Source of the DNA: Rhynchonema sp. JSB1_4
Taxonomy: Eukaryota; Nematoda; Chromadorea; Monhysterida; Xyalidae
Direction of reading: 5' to 3'
DNA: 64,000 bases
Assembly (NCBI GenBank): GCA_030248065.1
Contig: JASAMV010000278.1
Location: forward strand, 1 to 64,000
In this document: in pieces, positions 44,395 through 55,369 of the stretch
Layout of the letters: the number at the start of each line of letters is the position of its first letter
How positions within the stretch are numbered: position 1 is the first letter of the stretch
Program-made: the position numbers and the translations under genes
The notes under the pieces: model-generated
Told to the model about the DNA's origin: nothing
The model's input: the letters and a program-made list of their open reading frames with translations, nothing else
Databases searched by the model: none

Positions 44395-47300
44395 ATGATC
44401 GAAATGTTGCTGCTACGAATGCAAGAAAAGGACAAGTCAGCGTCGCAACATCATCAACAACAACGACAGCAGGAACGCGAGTCGCAGGGCGCCGATGCGC
44501 GGTGAGCATTGTGGTGGCTGAATCGTGCCGAAAGCCAGTTGTGATGGCCGATGTATACATGCCCAATTTGCATGGCTTGTTTCGTAGCTTTATGTCTCTC
44601 GCTCTGTGTAGTTCCTAGTCGGGCGGGGAAATTAATGTACCTCCGTGGGGGGAAGGGGGAATACCCGAATTCAGGACAAGTCACTCTTCGAGGTGGAAAA
44701 TTTTACCTGTTTTTGCCCCTTTTAGGAAGAAATTCTTCATAAAAAGGGTATTTTGGCGACTTTTGACAACATTGACCCAAAAATCACACATTTTAGGCCT
44801 AAAAATGCCAATTTTAGGCCTAAAATGTCTATTTTATGCAAAAATTTCGGAAATTAGTGTACCCGGATGGGAAATTAGCGTACTAGTGAACCTTGGTCGG
44901 GGAAATTAGTGTACCTGAGGGGGACCCCCTACCCCGGTAACTACACTGCTACCGCTCTGTCTGAGCCTGTGTCTCGAATCTGCTCGTTTTCCTGATGTGC
45001 TCTGCTTTTGTCTGCTGATTGGTCTGTATAACCTTTCTATCGCTGTATCCTGCAGATTTCGGCGATTTTCCAACATGGTGCTTTATTGTGGTTCAAGATT
45101 CGTGGTGTTTCATTACCACCGAAAACCAACAGCAGTTCTGGACAGCGCAGGAAAATAAGCTGTTGTTCATGTTTTTCTCTGAGACAACTTCCTCGCTTTC
45201 CACCCAACTTAGCTACCTGTGCCTATTAATCATGCGCGTAATGCACCGTCTGCCAGGATAGCATGACCTAACGCGCTTCCTGCCCACGGGCGAATTTGCA
45301 ATCAATGTCGAATTAAACGCGCACAACGTAATTTCGTAGCAACGAGGCTGCTCGTTGCTTCTTGTGTCGCAGCTGGTGGCTTACGCACAAACGAAGGCAC
45401 CAAACAACACACGTTTTCGGTCTTAGTCATGTACATTTCTGATTCACGTCGAGTTAATTACCCGAAACAAGAAGCGGGCTTGTGAATATATAATGACCAA
45501 GGACAATGTTTTGAATAATCTTTGCAAGTTCTCGGAGCCTAGTGCTTACCACAGATTCGGAGGCTTAAAAATGACGCACAGCTGTTTATCATGATTTATC
45601 AATGACTTTGCTTGTTGCAAAGCATAATCGTCAGCTTTTCCCGAATAAGTGCTCCTTCAATTAAGCATGATTTTCTTGAGATCTAGACAAGGAGCACGGG
45701 AAAAAATTCATGCCATCTGGTACAGGGAGAGACCAATGCTGTCAGTGTTGCTATGCATGTGGATATCATTATGTGTGAATTGACACCGTAGGCCTGACAA
45801 ATTTGGCAAAGAAAACTTCGTCTGTTACTAGCTTCTTGATCAGGCCTGCCTGGTTCACAATGTGCTCGTGGTTCGTTGGTCACACCCACACGTAGGCTGT
45901 ATGAATGATGCTTCTGTGATTGTGCGCAGGTGTATTTGATACACGCATAGCCCAGGTCAGCCAGGTTTTAAACGTCGCTCAAGTTGCATAGTCTCAGAAC
46001 TTAAAATACTTTCCCTAAATTTCCGCCATATTTTGCAGCCGCTTCGTACAACAAGGCTTCAACCTGATGGACAAACGTCCCGGCGGCAATCCGTCGTCGG
46101 CCAGTTCGGGCCCGCCCAGCACCGGCATGCTGATGGTTGGGCCGAACTTCAAGGTCGGAAAGAAAATCGGCTGTGGCAATTTCGGAGAGCTTAGATTAGG
46201 TGAGCTGTATTGGCTGTTTTTTTATTTCGTTCTTTTTTGTGTGGATGGAAGCACTGCGTTTGCGCAAACATTCGAGGCGGAGTCGAGCTCGGTGATCGGT
46301 CTCATCTTTTTCTTGTTCACACTAACCGGTACTTATGTGTACGTTCATTTCTGAGCCCGGGCAATTGCATTATCAAGTTTTGTGTGTTGCACACCCAGCT
46401 GTATGTTTGATGTTCCTTGCCGCAGCTTCTCGGCCCAGACAGTGACCTAAATTCTGTACTACAGCACGCGTCATTCTTCCACACGGGACACAATGTAAGA
46501 AATTTGCTCCGTGCAACTGCTGCTGATGCGTCAGATTTTGCTAATTGGCTTTCTGATGAAATTCGAACACATCTTTTATCGCTGCTTTGTTTCAGGCAAA
46601 AATTTATACAACAATGAACATGTCGCTATCAAATTGGTGAGTTTGGCCTGGTTTGAAACCTTTTGTTGTCAACGATTTTTCGACAGATTCGGCTCAAAAT
46701 CAAAAATCGTGCATGATAGGATCCATCGGTATTTTTTGCTGATTAAAATAGAAAAATAAAGTATAATTTTACTAATTGTATTGTGGCAAGTTGCAAAAAT
46801 TTTCCTATTTTCAGGAGCCAATGAAATCAAAGGCACCGCAGCTACATCTGGAGTACAGATTTTACAAATTGCTCGGCCAAGCAGGTCAGTTGGAATCTTG
46901 TGATTATTCGCCAACTGGGCGCACAAAAAAATTTGTTGTGTGGAGACGGCGGCAGTTTAGTGCTTTTTTGTTGTGAAAGATTGTAGAATCCCATCCACTT
47001 GGGGTGTGAATTCAACCTTTTTACTGCAAATAAAATTCGGTGTGCCGGGCACCCAAACCCCAATATTCTAGGTGCCATTTTCAATTTTTACGTGCCATGG
47101 CATCTAAATTTGGTTAAGAAAGCACTGTGTGTAGGTGGTGCGTTTAGCAATACATCCACATGGTAATACTCTGAAAGCGGGAAGCCGTACATCTCATGCT
47201 TGGCTTTTTTACGATGAACTTTGACTGTATATGTTCAATGTAATGATCGCAAAAACAGGTATCAAACGAGCACGAGATAGGATACGTTAAAACCAGTGCA

Positions 47301-50300
47301 GAACTTGGCCGAGGTGTGGCCGATAGATACATGACATCTGTCAAAAATCTGGGGTCGGCAAAAAATGATGTCCTTGTTCGTGAAAGTATGCTGTTTCTCT
47401 GGTAGTTTTAGGGGCAAAAAGCAGGAAATTCTGGGGTGTTGTTGACGACGGACAGATGAATTTGGGTGGTGATCGATCATTTTGCCATGTGTTGACGATA
47501 GACAAGGTGGGGGTTGGAGAACCGCAAAAGCTGAAAGCAAAATTTTGCTAGGCTTAGGCATGTTCGTTTTTAGGTTCTGCTCTTTTGGACTCTGCTCTTT
47601 TTCACTTGCTCAAAGTGGTCTTGCTCAAATGTGCTTTGCTCAATTGCCCGTCCGCCGTGATTGAACGTTGTTTGAGTCATCATGCACAATTTATTGCGAA
47701 AGGACGAATTCTGAGAGCATGCGATATCCGGTTGCCTGGTTTGAAGTGTGCCACTTTTAAACTGTACTTCATGCCGGTCGACCAATGCGTTAAAACTTTG
47801 TAAAAATTGCTGCAAAAGTCGTTATTTGATGTGCGTGATACGTTTAGCGAAGTGTTTCGTTCACTTAACGCGAACTTAGTTCGACGCGACCGTGTCACGA
47901 TCTGGTGTGTGTGTTCTTGGCACGAAATCAATGATGCGGCCTGGGTGGTGAAACTGAACATGCTCAAAAGTGCTTCGACTTCGAGACTGACGCGTTTAGC
48001 GACCGTTTGAGCGCTCTAAAACAATGGCAAGTATTTGATCGTGTTGGCAGTGATCAAGTGTCAAGACATTGTTAAACGGGCGTGTTGTGTTGGTGTTCAC
48101 ATGGGGCTGTACGTGGTCCAGGCACGACATAACGCGCCACTATTTTACCGGTGACACCTTTCCGTCCGTTAGCTGTCTGTGTGCATGTGCAAGACACGCT
48201 AACAGCGTCTTGAATTGCCACTAACACCGCTGCGGTTACTTCATCGTGAGTCGTGTCGTGTGTGTCTCCAGCTGCCGCTGCTTGCTTAAGACGACGGCTG
48301 AGTTGGCTCGGCGCTAAACACGCTTACGACACATGTGTGTACAAGTGCATGCACATACATGCGCAGTAACGCAGCCGGCCGGGGCTGGGGGCCCAGTAGC
48401 TAACTATCTGTCGTCTCCATAGCAGAATATGTGCACACGCACATATGTACACAAGCAGCAACATAGAGCTTGCAGCAGCAGCGACCGGCAAAGCTGGCTC
48501 TTCCGGCGTTGCGCCCGAATAACTCTGCGCTTGTTGTACGTTCGGGGGCGGGCGCTGCGCTTGCTTGCTGGGCGCACATAAAGCATTATGATTGAGTTAG
48601 ACGGTCTTTGTTGGCTTCGGTTGTTGGGAGGACGGATTGCTTGCTGCAGCTAGCTGCCAGTTCGCGCTCATGTGGGCGTCTCCCGCCGGGACCGGGGTTC
48701 TTTTTTGCGTCTGTTGTGTCGGCGTGTTGTGCGTTGGTATTTCTATTTTCCATGTGCCACAAGCCCCACCACCGTTACTGAACTGAGTGCATGTGCATTT
48801 AATACACAAAAGTGTGCCCTGGGTTCTTTTGGGACGCGCGAGCAAGAGAGACGAGGCCAGTCAAAGTCACTCAATCTGCAGCAGTTGCAGTCTGTTTGGG
48901 CGCATGGGCATGGACACAAGAAGATGCAAATCAAAAAAGTTTGATTTGGCTGTCCATTGTGTGTCCACACGGGGTTTAGAGTTTCGCTCACAGTTCCTTC
49001 TTTTTCTTTCCTTCGTTTGTCTTTCCGTCTGAGAGCAGTGAAAGGCTGAAAGTGATTGATCGTTTTTGGGGTGTTGGGAGGGTCTCTGAGATGAGAAGAA
49101 CTGTCCAGGCTGAGTGGAATGCATGGTGCTGAAAACAGGGTGTTGTAAATTTGATTTTGTATTTTTAGAATGTGTCACGGCAAAGAACTGCTCTGTGGAG
49201 GTGTCCAATGAACATCACAAAGGTTACCGGGCAACGGCTTGTAACTCGTCGCGTCGTCGTTAGAAAATGTGCAGCCGCATATAGTTTGGAATAATTAGTG
49301 ACCAGATGTGCACTGAAAAGAACTTAATTACGACTGAACAGAGGCGAAGACGACTGTGAAAAAATAGAAATCGAACAGTTAAGGCCTAACTATACTTCGT
49401 TCTCTCAGAGAACAAAGAACAAATTCTCGCGCGCTGATTGGCTGTTGAACATACGTGGACCAATCAGCGCGCGAGAATTTGTTCTTTGTTCTCTGAGAGA
49501 ACGAAGTATAGTTAGGCCATTCGTCAGGGTTGCGAATCACAAAACCATCGGTGGGACAGGAATTTAAGCAAAGAGTAACAGTGAAATACGTAAACGTACC
49601 TAAAAATAAGCAAGATAAAAAGCACGAATATTTGATGGCTGACAAGAAAGCAATGCGCTGTGATGAACAGTGGGTTGAGTTCCCTTCCCATGTTTCGTGC
49701 CGTTGTCACACATGGATGAGGGGGGTTGGTGCACCAGGTCATCGTCAGTGAGAACCACGCACCAGATGGGCCACATGATCCCATAAAGAAGTTGTTGCTT
49801 CCATAGGTCTGAAATAATAATAACCGACGCGGTTTATTGCAGAGGGGCTGCCAGTGGTGCACTATTTCGGTCCGTGCAACAAATACAACGCGCTGGTGAT
49901 GGAACTGTTGGGTCATTCGCTTGAAGATCTGTTCGATTTGTGCGAACGAAAGTACACGCTGAAATGTGTCTGTCTCGTCGCTATGCAGCTGGTTGGTTTG
50001 GTTGTATTTTTTGGTGCCTTTTGCTTGGGCTGGGATATTACTTTTCTGGGATTATTATCATTGCACGTGTCACACAGCACAGGAGATTTTCATCCAAGTT
50101 ACGAAACAATTCACACAACGAATTCCATTACAAGTACACACCCTGGTTATGGAGGCGCGATCGGGGTGGGTTGGACATATGTATAGTTTGTCAATACAAC
50201 GAGGGCGCACTGTGCTTTGATTCTGACTGGAATATACTTGCGGGCCGGAAAAAAACATTTTTTTCGGAAAAAACCGAAAAAAAGCCGTCTTTTTCCGAGG

Positions 50301-53300
50301 CCCGGAAAATACGTTTTTATTTTTCCGGAAATTTTTCCAAGTGGCAACTTTTGGAAAAAAAACAGTCTTTTTCCAAAAATTTCCGTGAAATTTTCCAAGG
50401 TTGCGAAAGGATGTTGTCAAAACCAATGTAAATCGACGCTAAACAGTTCTAAATTAGCACTTTTTAATCTCCAAGTGTATTTTTAGCCCGTTTCAGGCCA
50501 TTTCCCGACAAAATTTTCTTCAAAATAGGCGTTTTTGGACCTGCCGCTATTGTTTTTTGGGTTTTGGACCTCGGTTTTTTATATTAATCGTTAGTTGGCA
50601 CTGAGATGAAGAACATTAACCTTCAAGAACTTCACCAAACTGACGTTTACCCACCGAAATCGATCAACCAACATGGCCGCACGGGAACAAATTATCCCAA
50701 TATTGATGCACTATGTGTGCATGGAATTCAGGATTTCCAAAGCAAAATTCAAATCACAGAGGTGTGGTATAGGCGGCGCGTTACGGTAGGTTGACAAAAC
50801 ATTTGTTATTTACAAAAGAGCTAATGTTTTATCTGGCTACCGTAACCCGCCGCCTATATCACGCCCCAGTGATTTTGAATTTCTCTTGTCATTCCTGATC
50901 ATCATGTGCAAAAGTGCATCAATATCGGACAGTTTTGTTCCCGATAGACCATCTTGGCGGATCGATTTCGGTGGGTAATCGCCATTTTGGTGAAGTTCGT
51001 CAAAACTAATGTTCTTGATCTCGATGCCAACAAACGATATAAGTGAAAAAACCGAGGTCGAAAACCAAAAAAACAATAGCGGCGGGGCCGCTGTAACATT
51101 AAGCTACGTCAGTTTAATCGACTGATTTTTGGAAAATTACGCAGACTGAGTGACGAATCACACAGTCCCAGCAGGTTTATGCATATGCGCAGTCAGCGAA
51201 ACATTTCATTCAAGCGTAGCCCATTTCACCACACAACGGCTTCAAATATTTGGCAAACCGCATAAGGTCAACAGCCAGAATTGCGTCGAGCTAATGATAC
51301 AATGCTAAATGTTGCTCAAGTTTGAAATCCAACATTCCAATCTATCCTTGCGTATTTTTCCGCAAAATATATTTTTGGAAAAAAACCGTTTTTTTCCGAA
51401 AAAAAACGTTTCTTTTCCAAATATTTTTCCAGTACTTAAAGCGGCCCCGCCGCTATTGTTTTTTTGGTTTTCGACCTCGGTTTTTTCACTTATATCGTTT
51501 GTTGGCATCGAGATCAAGAACATTAGTTTTGACGAACTTCACCAAAATGGCGATTACCCACCGAAATCGATCCGCCAAGATGGTCTATCGGGAACAAAAC
51601 TGTCCGATATTGATGCACTTTTGCACATGATGATCAGGAATGACAAGAGAAATTCAAAATCACTGGGGCGTGATATAGGCGGCGGGTTACGGTAGCCAGA
51701 TAAAACATTAGCTCTTTTGTAAATAACAAATGTTTTGTCAACCCACCGTAACGCGCCGCCTATACCACACCTCTGTGATTTGAATTTTGCTTTGGAAATC
51801 CTGAATTCCATGCACACATAGTGCATCAATATTGGGATAATTTGTTCCCGTGCGGCCATGTTGGTTGATCGATTTCGGTGGGTAAACGTCAGTTTGGTGA
51901 AGTTCTTGAAGGTTAATGTTCTTCATCTCAGTGCCAACTAACGATTAATATAAAAAAAACCGAGGTCCAAAACCCAAAAAACAATAACGGCAGGCCCCCT
52001 TTACGGCACAATTTTGATTGTCAGATTACCAGATGACCCCAATTTGAAATTGTTCGCACGCAGATCCGTCGGATGGAGTTTGTGCACAGCAAACACCTGA
52101 TCTATCGCGACGTCAAACCGGAGAACTTTCTCATCGGACGGCATTCGACGCGCAAACACCACATTCTGCACATCATTGACTTTGGACTCGCGAAAGAGTA
52201 TATTGACTGTGAAACAGGTTCGTTTGGTTGTACCGATTAGACATGATGCTTGGTGTCATTTATGACAAGTAATCCGGGGTGTTGATTGTTGAAGCGACCA
52301 ACGGACTGTTGTCAAACAGTATAGATTTGCACAGCATTTACGTTGCGTCCTAAAAGTTGTTGATTAGACTAGGTGGGATCGACCGTGGCACTTACCGGAC
52401 GAAACTTGTGCCGTAACTGCGTGATAAAATATGATAGCGCAAACATTAACTTGACAAACTCCGCCTCCGTTCTGTGGACGCTGGGTCCGCCACTGGGGCC
52501 AAAATGGGTTATCTGACGCGTGTGGCGCGCAATCTTTGTATGGACTTTCGAAGTGTATATTATTAGAGTGTAAATCCTCCGATCACAAAAATAGGCGAAT
52601 TTTTCCTGAACTATTGAAAATAACCTTGAACGTTTCCTTTATCCATCAGGCAAACATATCCCATACCGCGAACACAAATCGTTGACTGGCACCGCCAGGT
52701 ACATGTCGATCAATACACATCTTGGAAAAGGTCGGCAATCTGTTCTGCAATGTTTTCTTTTTATTCTTTCCCTGATTTAGTTTTAAAATGTTGTGCGTGG
52801 TGTAGTTAATTTCCCATGTCCAGTTTTTTCAAATACACCAGGTGCACATTTCACGTGCAGTATATAATGTGTGAAATTTAGTACCGATTTGCGCCAAGAA
52901 TTCTGTTTGATTGACAAAATATGAAAATTGAGTGCAAAAACCCAAGCAGTTGGGGGACAAATATTATATTAACATTTTTAGGTCCCGATTTCACCTAAAA
53001 AAAGCAAATAAGAAGCCTGATTATATTTGTGTTGCAGAACAATCACGTCGCGACGATCTGGAGGCCCTCGGTCATATGTTCATGTATTTTCTTCGTGGCT
53101 CGCTGCCCTGGCAGGGACTCAAGGCGGACACGCTCAAGGAACGATACCAGAAGATTGGTGACACGAAGCGGGCAACGCCCATTGAAGGGCCCCTGGGGGG
53201 GTTCCCCCGGCCCTTTGCCGTGCCGTGCAGTGCAGTCTGCCCGATTTATAGTGGCCAATTGTGGTGAAATCCATTTTTCGACACCGATGCTGGTGCACTT

Positions 53301-55369
53301 TAATGAAGCATAAACCAATACAGCAAATTAGACCGGTTCCAGAACCGGTTTCAGAATCGCGAAATAAGTCTTTTTGAAGGACTTATGATTTTTCAACTTA
53401 CTCCGTCGGTGTGACGATCATATCTTGCAAGATCGATTTTCCAACTTCGTTCGTTCGGTGATGTGCTGCTTCCGTACGATGCCTGAAAATCACGCTCGGG
53501 GGGCGGCTAGATCAGTTGGTGCTTATACTCCCGGAGGTGCATTTTATCAATTTTGCAGAAGAATGTGCTCAATACCTGCGCTACGCGCGAAGATTGGACT
53601 TTTTCGAGACGCCCGACTACGATTATTGCTACAATCTGTGGAAGGCGATTATGGACAGAAATAACTGGAACTACGACTATGAGTTCGACTGGGCGCCGAA
53701 ACTGCAACAAGTGGTTGGTATTTGTGCTGTTTTTTCTGTGACTTTGTTCGGCCACACGTTAGGGGCGGTATCCGGTATATCAGCTTTTGAAGGCAAGTCC
53801 TACGGAGGGACCGTCACGACCGCGAATCTGGACCGTATTTTACAATAGAGTTACATCACTATAGGTTCAACTAGCCTAAGAATTGTTGTGTTTGACCATA
53901 TGAACGGCTTTCACGCAGGTCTAAAGGCTCGTCCCAACAATGGTGTTGCAATGCCTTTACTTATGGTTGTAATGCTTGTCTTGAGATATCAATTTTGATA
54001 TCAATATGCATTCATAGGACGGCTCTGTCGGTGATAAACGAAGTCGAAAATCCGAGAAGGGTCCAAATAAACAAGCCAATGGAAAGTCAGAATGTGTCAG
54101 CCCAAGTTGTAGTCCCAAATTCGTGCCCCGATTTTCAGTCAACGCCTAGCGGTTCGGTGCATCAGGACCAAGCGGGCTTGGGTGGTGGCAAAGAGAATCG
54201 TCAACGTCACATTGCGCCGGGTTTGGCTGGACAGCGGAGGTCGTTGGATGTGGCCGGCGGACAGAACAGATCCGGTGGCGATGCCTTGCGGGGGTCCACG
54301 CAGGTATGGGGGCGTGGGGGACTACTTACTTGGATGATTAGGCTATATCACTTGTGTCACGCCTTGAGCGGTTGTTGGATATACCCCTATCGTATCTGAA
54401 CGATGAAACTAACTAACTAAGATCGTTGCTTTAGTAATACGGTCAGTTTGAGGAAGTCTCTGTCTTTATCAGTTTTAATTGATAGAGCTCTTTTTATCAA
54501 GCCCGTGTTTGTGGTACTCGTGGTGATGCATGTGATAGAAATGCTGAACAAAATGCTTCTGCTGAACAAAGTGTTTTTCCCGTTTTTTTTTCAAAAATAT
54601 AATGAACGTGTTCTTTGGCAACTATAACGAATGGCAACGAAAAACCAGCTGTGGCGCGTCGCGTGAGCTAATTTTGTGCATTGTCCAGAACATTTTTAGC
54701 TTCGAAAGATTAGGGTGACTCAAATCAAGTGGAAACGGTTTGATTGGCATGGGCAATTCACTTCTCCGGGCGTTTGCTGATATTGAACCTCATTCAATCC
54801 CATTCCATTCAATGCAATTCAATCGCATTCAATATCAGGTGATCAATTCGAACGCCGGCGGTGATGGCGGTGTGGACGATCCGACGGGTCGATCACAACA
54901 GCCCATACAACCGAACGACAATGATATGCACAGTGAAGTCAAGTATGTCGCTTCGGTGGTTTGCTTCTCCACTCCATTTTATGGGCTAAATCAACTTTGC
55001 GCATCCATTATGTACAAATGGAGGGTTTTGATTTTGTCGTTGTTTGTGAGAATTGGCATCAAAAACAGAGAGATCGGTTCAGTTCAGTCTTGCGTTGGTT
55101 GCCGCGTGACTGTTTGGGTCTTAGATGTGTTCCGGGATTTGGTGATTCCCAGTAATTTAATGAAGAACAATCACTTACGGCGGTTGAGTTTGGTGGCGTG
55201 ATGGGTAAATCTCGGAATACTTTCCTTGCGATGCAGAAAGTCACATGACCATTGTGACCAACCCAATATCGAACCGGTTCGATCAGTAATTCCCGATGAC
55301 ACCGCTGATTGTTTGTTCAGATGCTGCTGTTTCCGTCGTCGTCGTCGCAAAGTGCCACAACAGAAATAA
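44395..55369 (+). CDS. csnk-1: Casein kinase 1 gamma-type Ser/Thr kinase
   Basis: Exons: 44395-44501, 46039-46199, 46596-46636, 46815-46884, 49843-49991, 52064-52217, 52650-52730, 53038-53186, about 53537-53710, 54018-54303, 54839-54942, 55321-55369; about 505 aa. CK1 gamma is a membrane-anchored kinase that phosphorylates receptor tails such as the Wnt co-receptor LRP6. Visible: Gln/His-rich N-terminus; Gly loop [12 protein letters not shown]; Lys in HVAIKL; catalytic loop [27 protein letters not shown]1 signature [54 protein letters not shown]. The tail has VDDPTG and ends [16 protein letters not shown], the gamma-specific palmitoylation/basic membrane anchor. Two joints are unresolved: the step from TPIE (53186) to VHFINFAEE (53537) lacks a GT donor, and the exon ending near 53710 does not match the phase of 54018. 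The second might use a GC donor near 53704. The first exon is inferred from phase and composition. Confidence 0.92.
44605..44957. mobile_element. Probable hAT-type MITE in kinase intron 1
   Basis: The left GTGTAGTTCC and right GTAACTACACTG (ending near 44948) are inverted. The signature AATTAGTGTACC is repeated near the ends. The 8-bp duplication is not clean. The architecture matches the other CAGTG MITEs. Confidence 0.6.
47176..47740. mobile_element. Second TTAA-type TIR element, in kinase intron 3
   Basis: The ends AGCGGGAAGCCGTACATCTC and GAGAGCATGCGATATCCGGT...CCTGGT match the element at 28838-29338. Flanks are degenerate (TGAA left, TTGAA right), suggesting an older insertion. The interior differs, lacks the 28969-type insert and includes one GTTGACGATAGAC unit. 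Confidence 0.75.
47741..49382. other. Remainder of kinase intron 3
   Basis: No gene is supported within this part of the 3-kb intron. It has CACACA/ACATATGT-rich tracts near 48290-48460. Open frames have no recognisable domain. Confidence 0.4.
49383..49518. mobile_element. Perfect 136-bp palindromic MITE
   Basis: The left arm GGCCTAACTATACTTCGTTC...GCGCGCTGATTGG (59 nt) is matched exactly by the right arm, with an 18-nt loop (CTGTTGAACATACGTGGA-like). The flanks read TTAA and ATTC. Absence of mismatches implies a very recent origin or gene conversion of the arms. Confidence 0.9.
50545..51988. repeat. Pair of inverted foldback repeats in kinase intron 4
   Basis: Block 50545-51092 returns inverted at about 51440-51988 with high identity (GGTTTTGGACCTCGGTTTTT, AACTTCACCAAACTGACG, TTCGTCAAAACTAATGTTCT). 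Each block is itself a diverged palindrome, giving a four-arm A-B'...B-A' arrangement of the same ~260-bp sequence. A ~350-bp centre separates the blocks. Matching open frames follow the repeat; differences between arms fall at all codon positions, so it is probably non-coding. Confidence 0.85.

Noticed and set aside
50606..51076. Similar small proteins in inverted copies (ELHQ...YPPKSI type) suggesting a coding gene family
   Set aside because: The four copies are arms of an inverted repeat; nucleotide differences between arms are not biased to silent positions.
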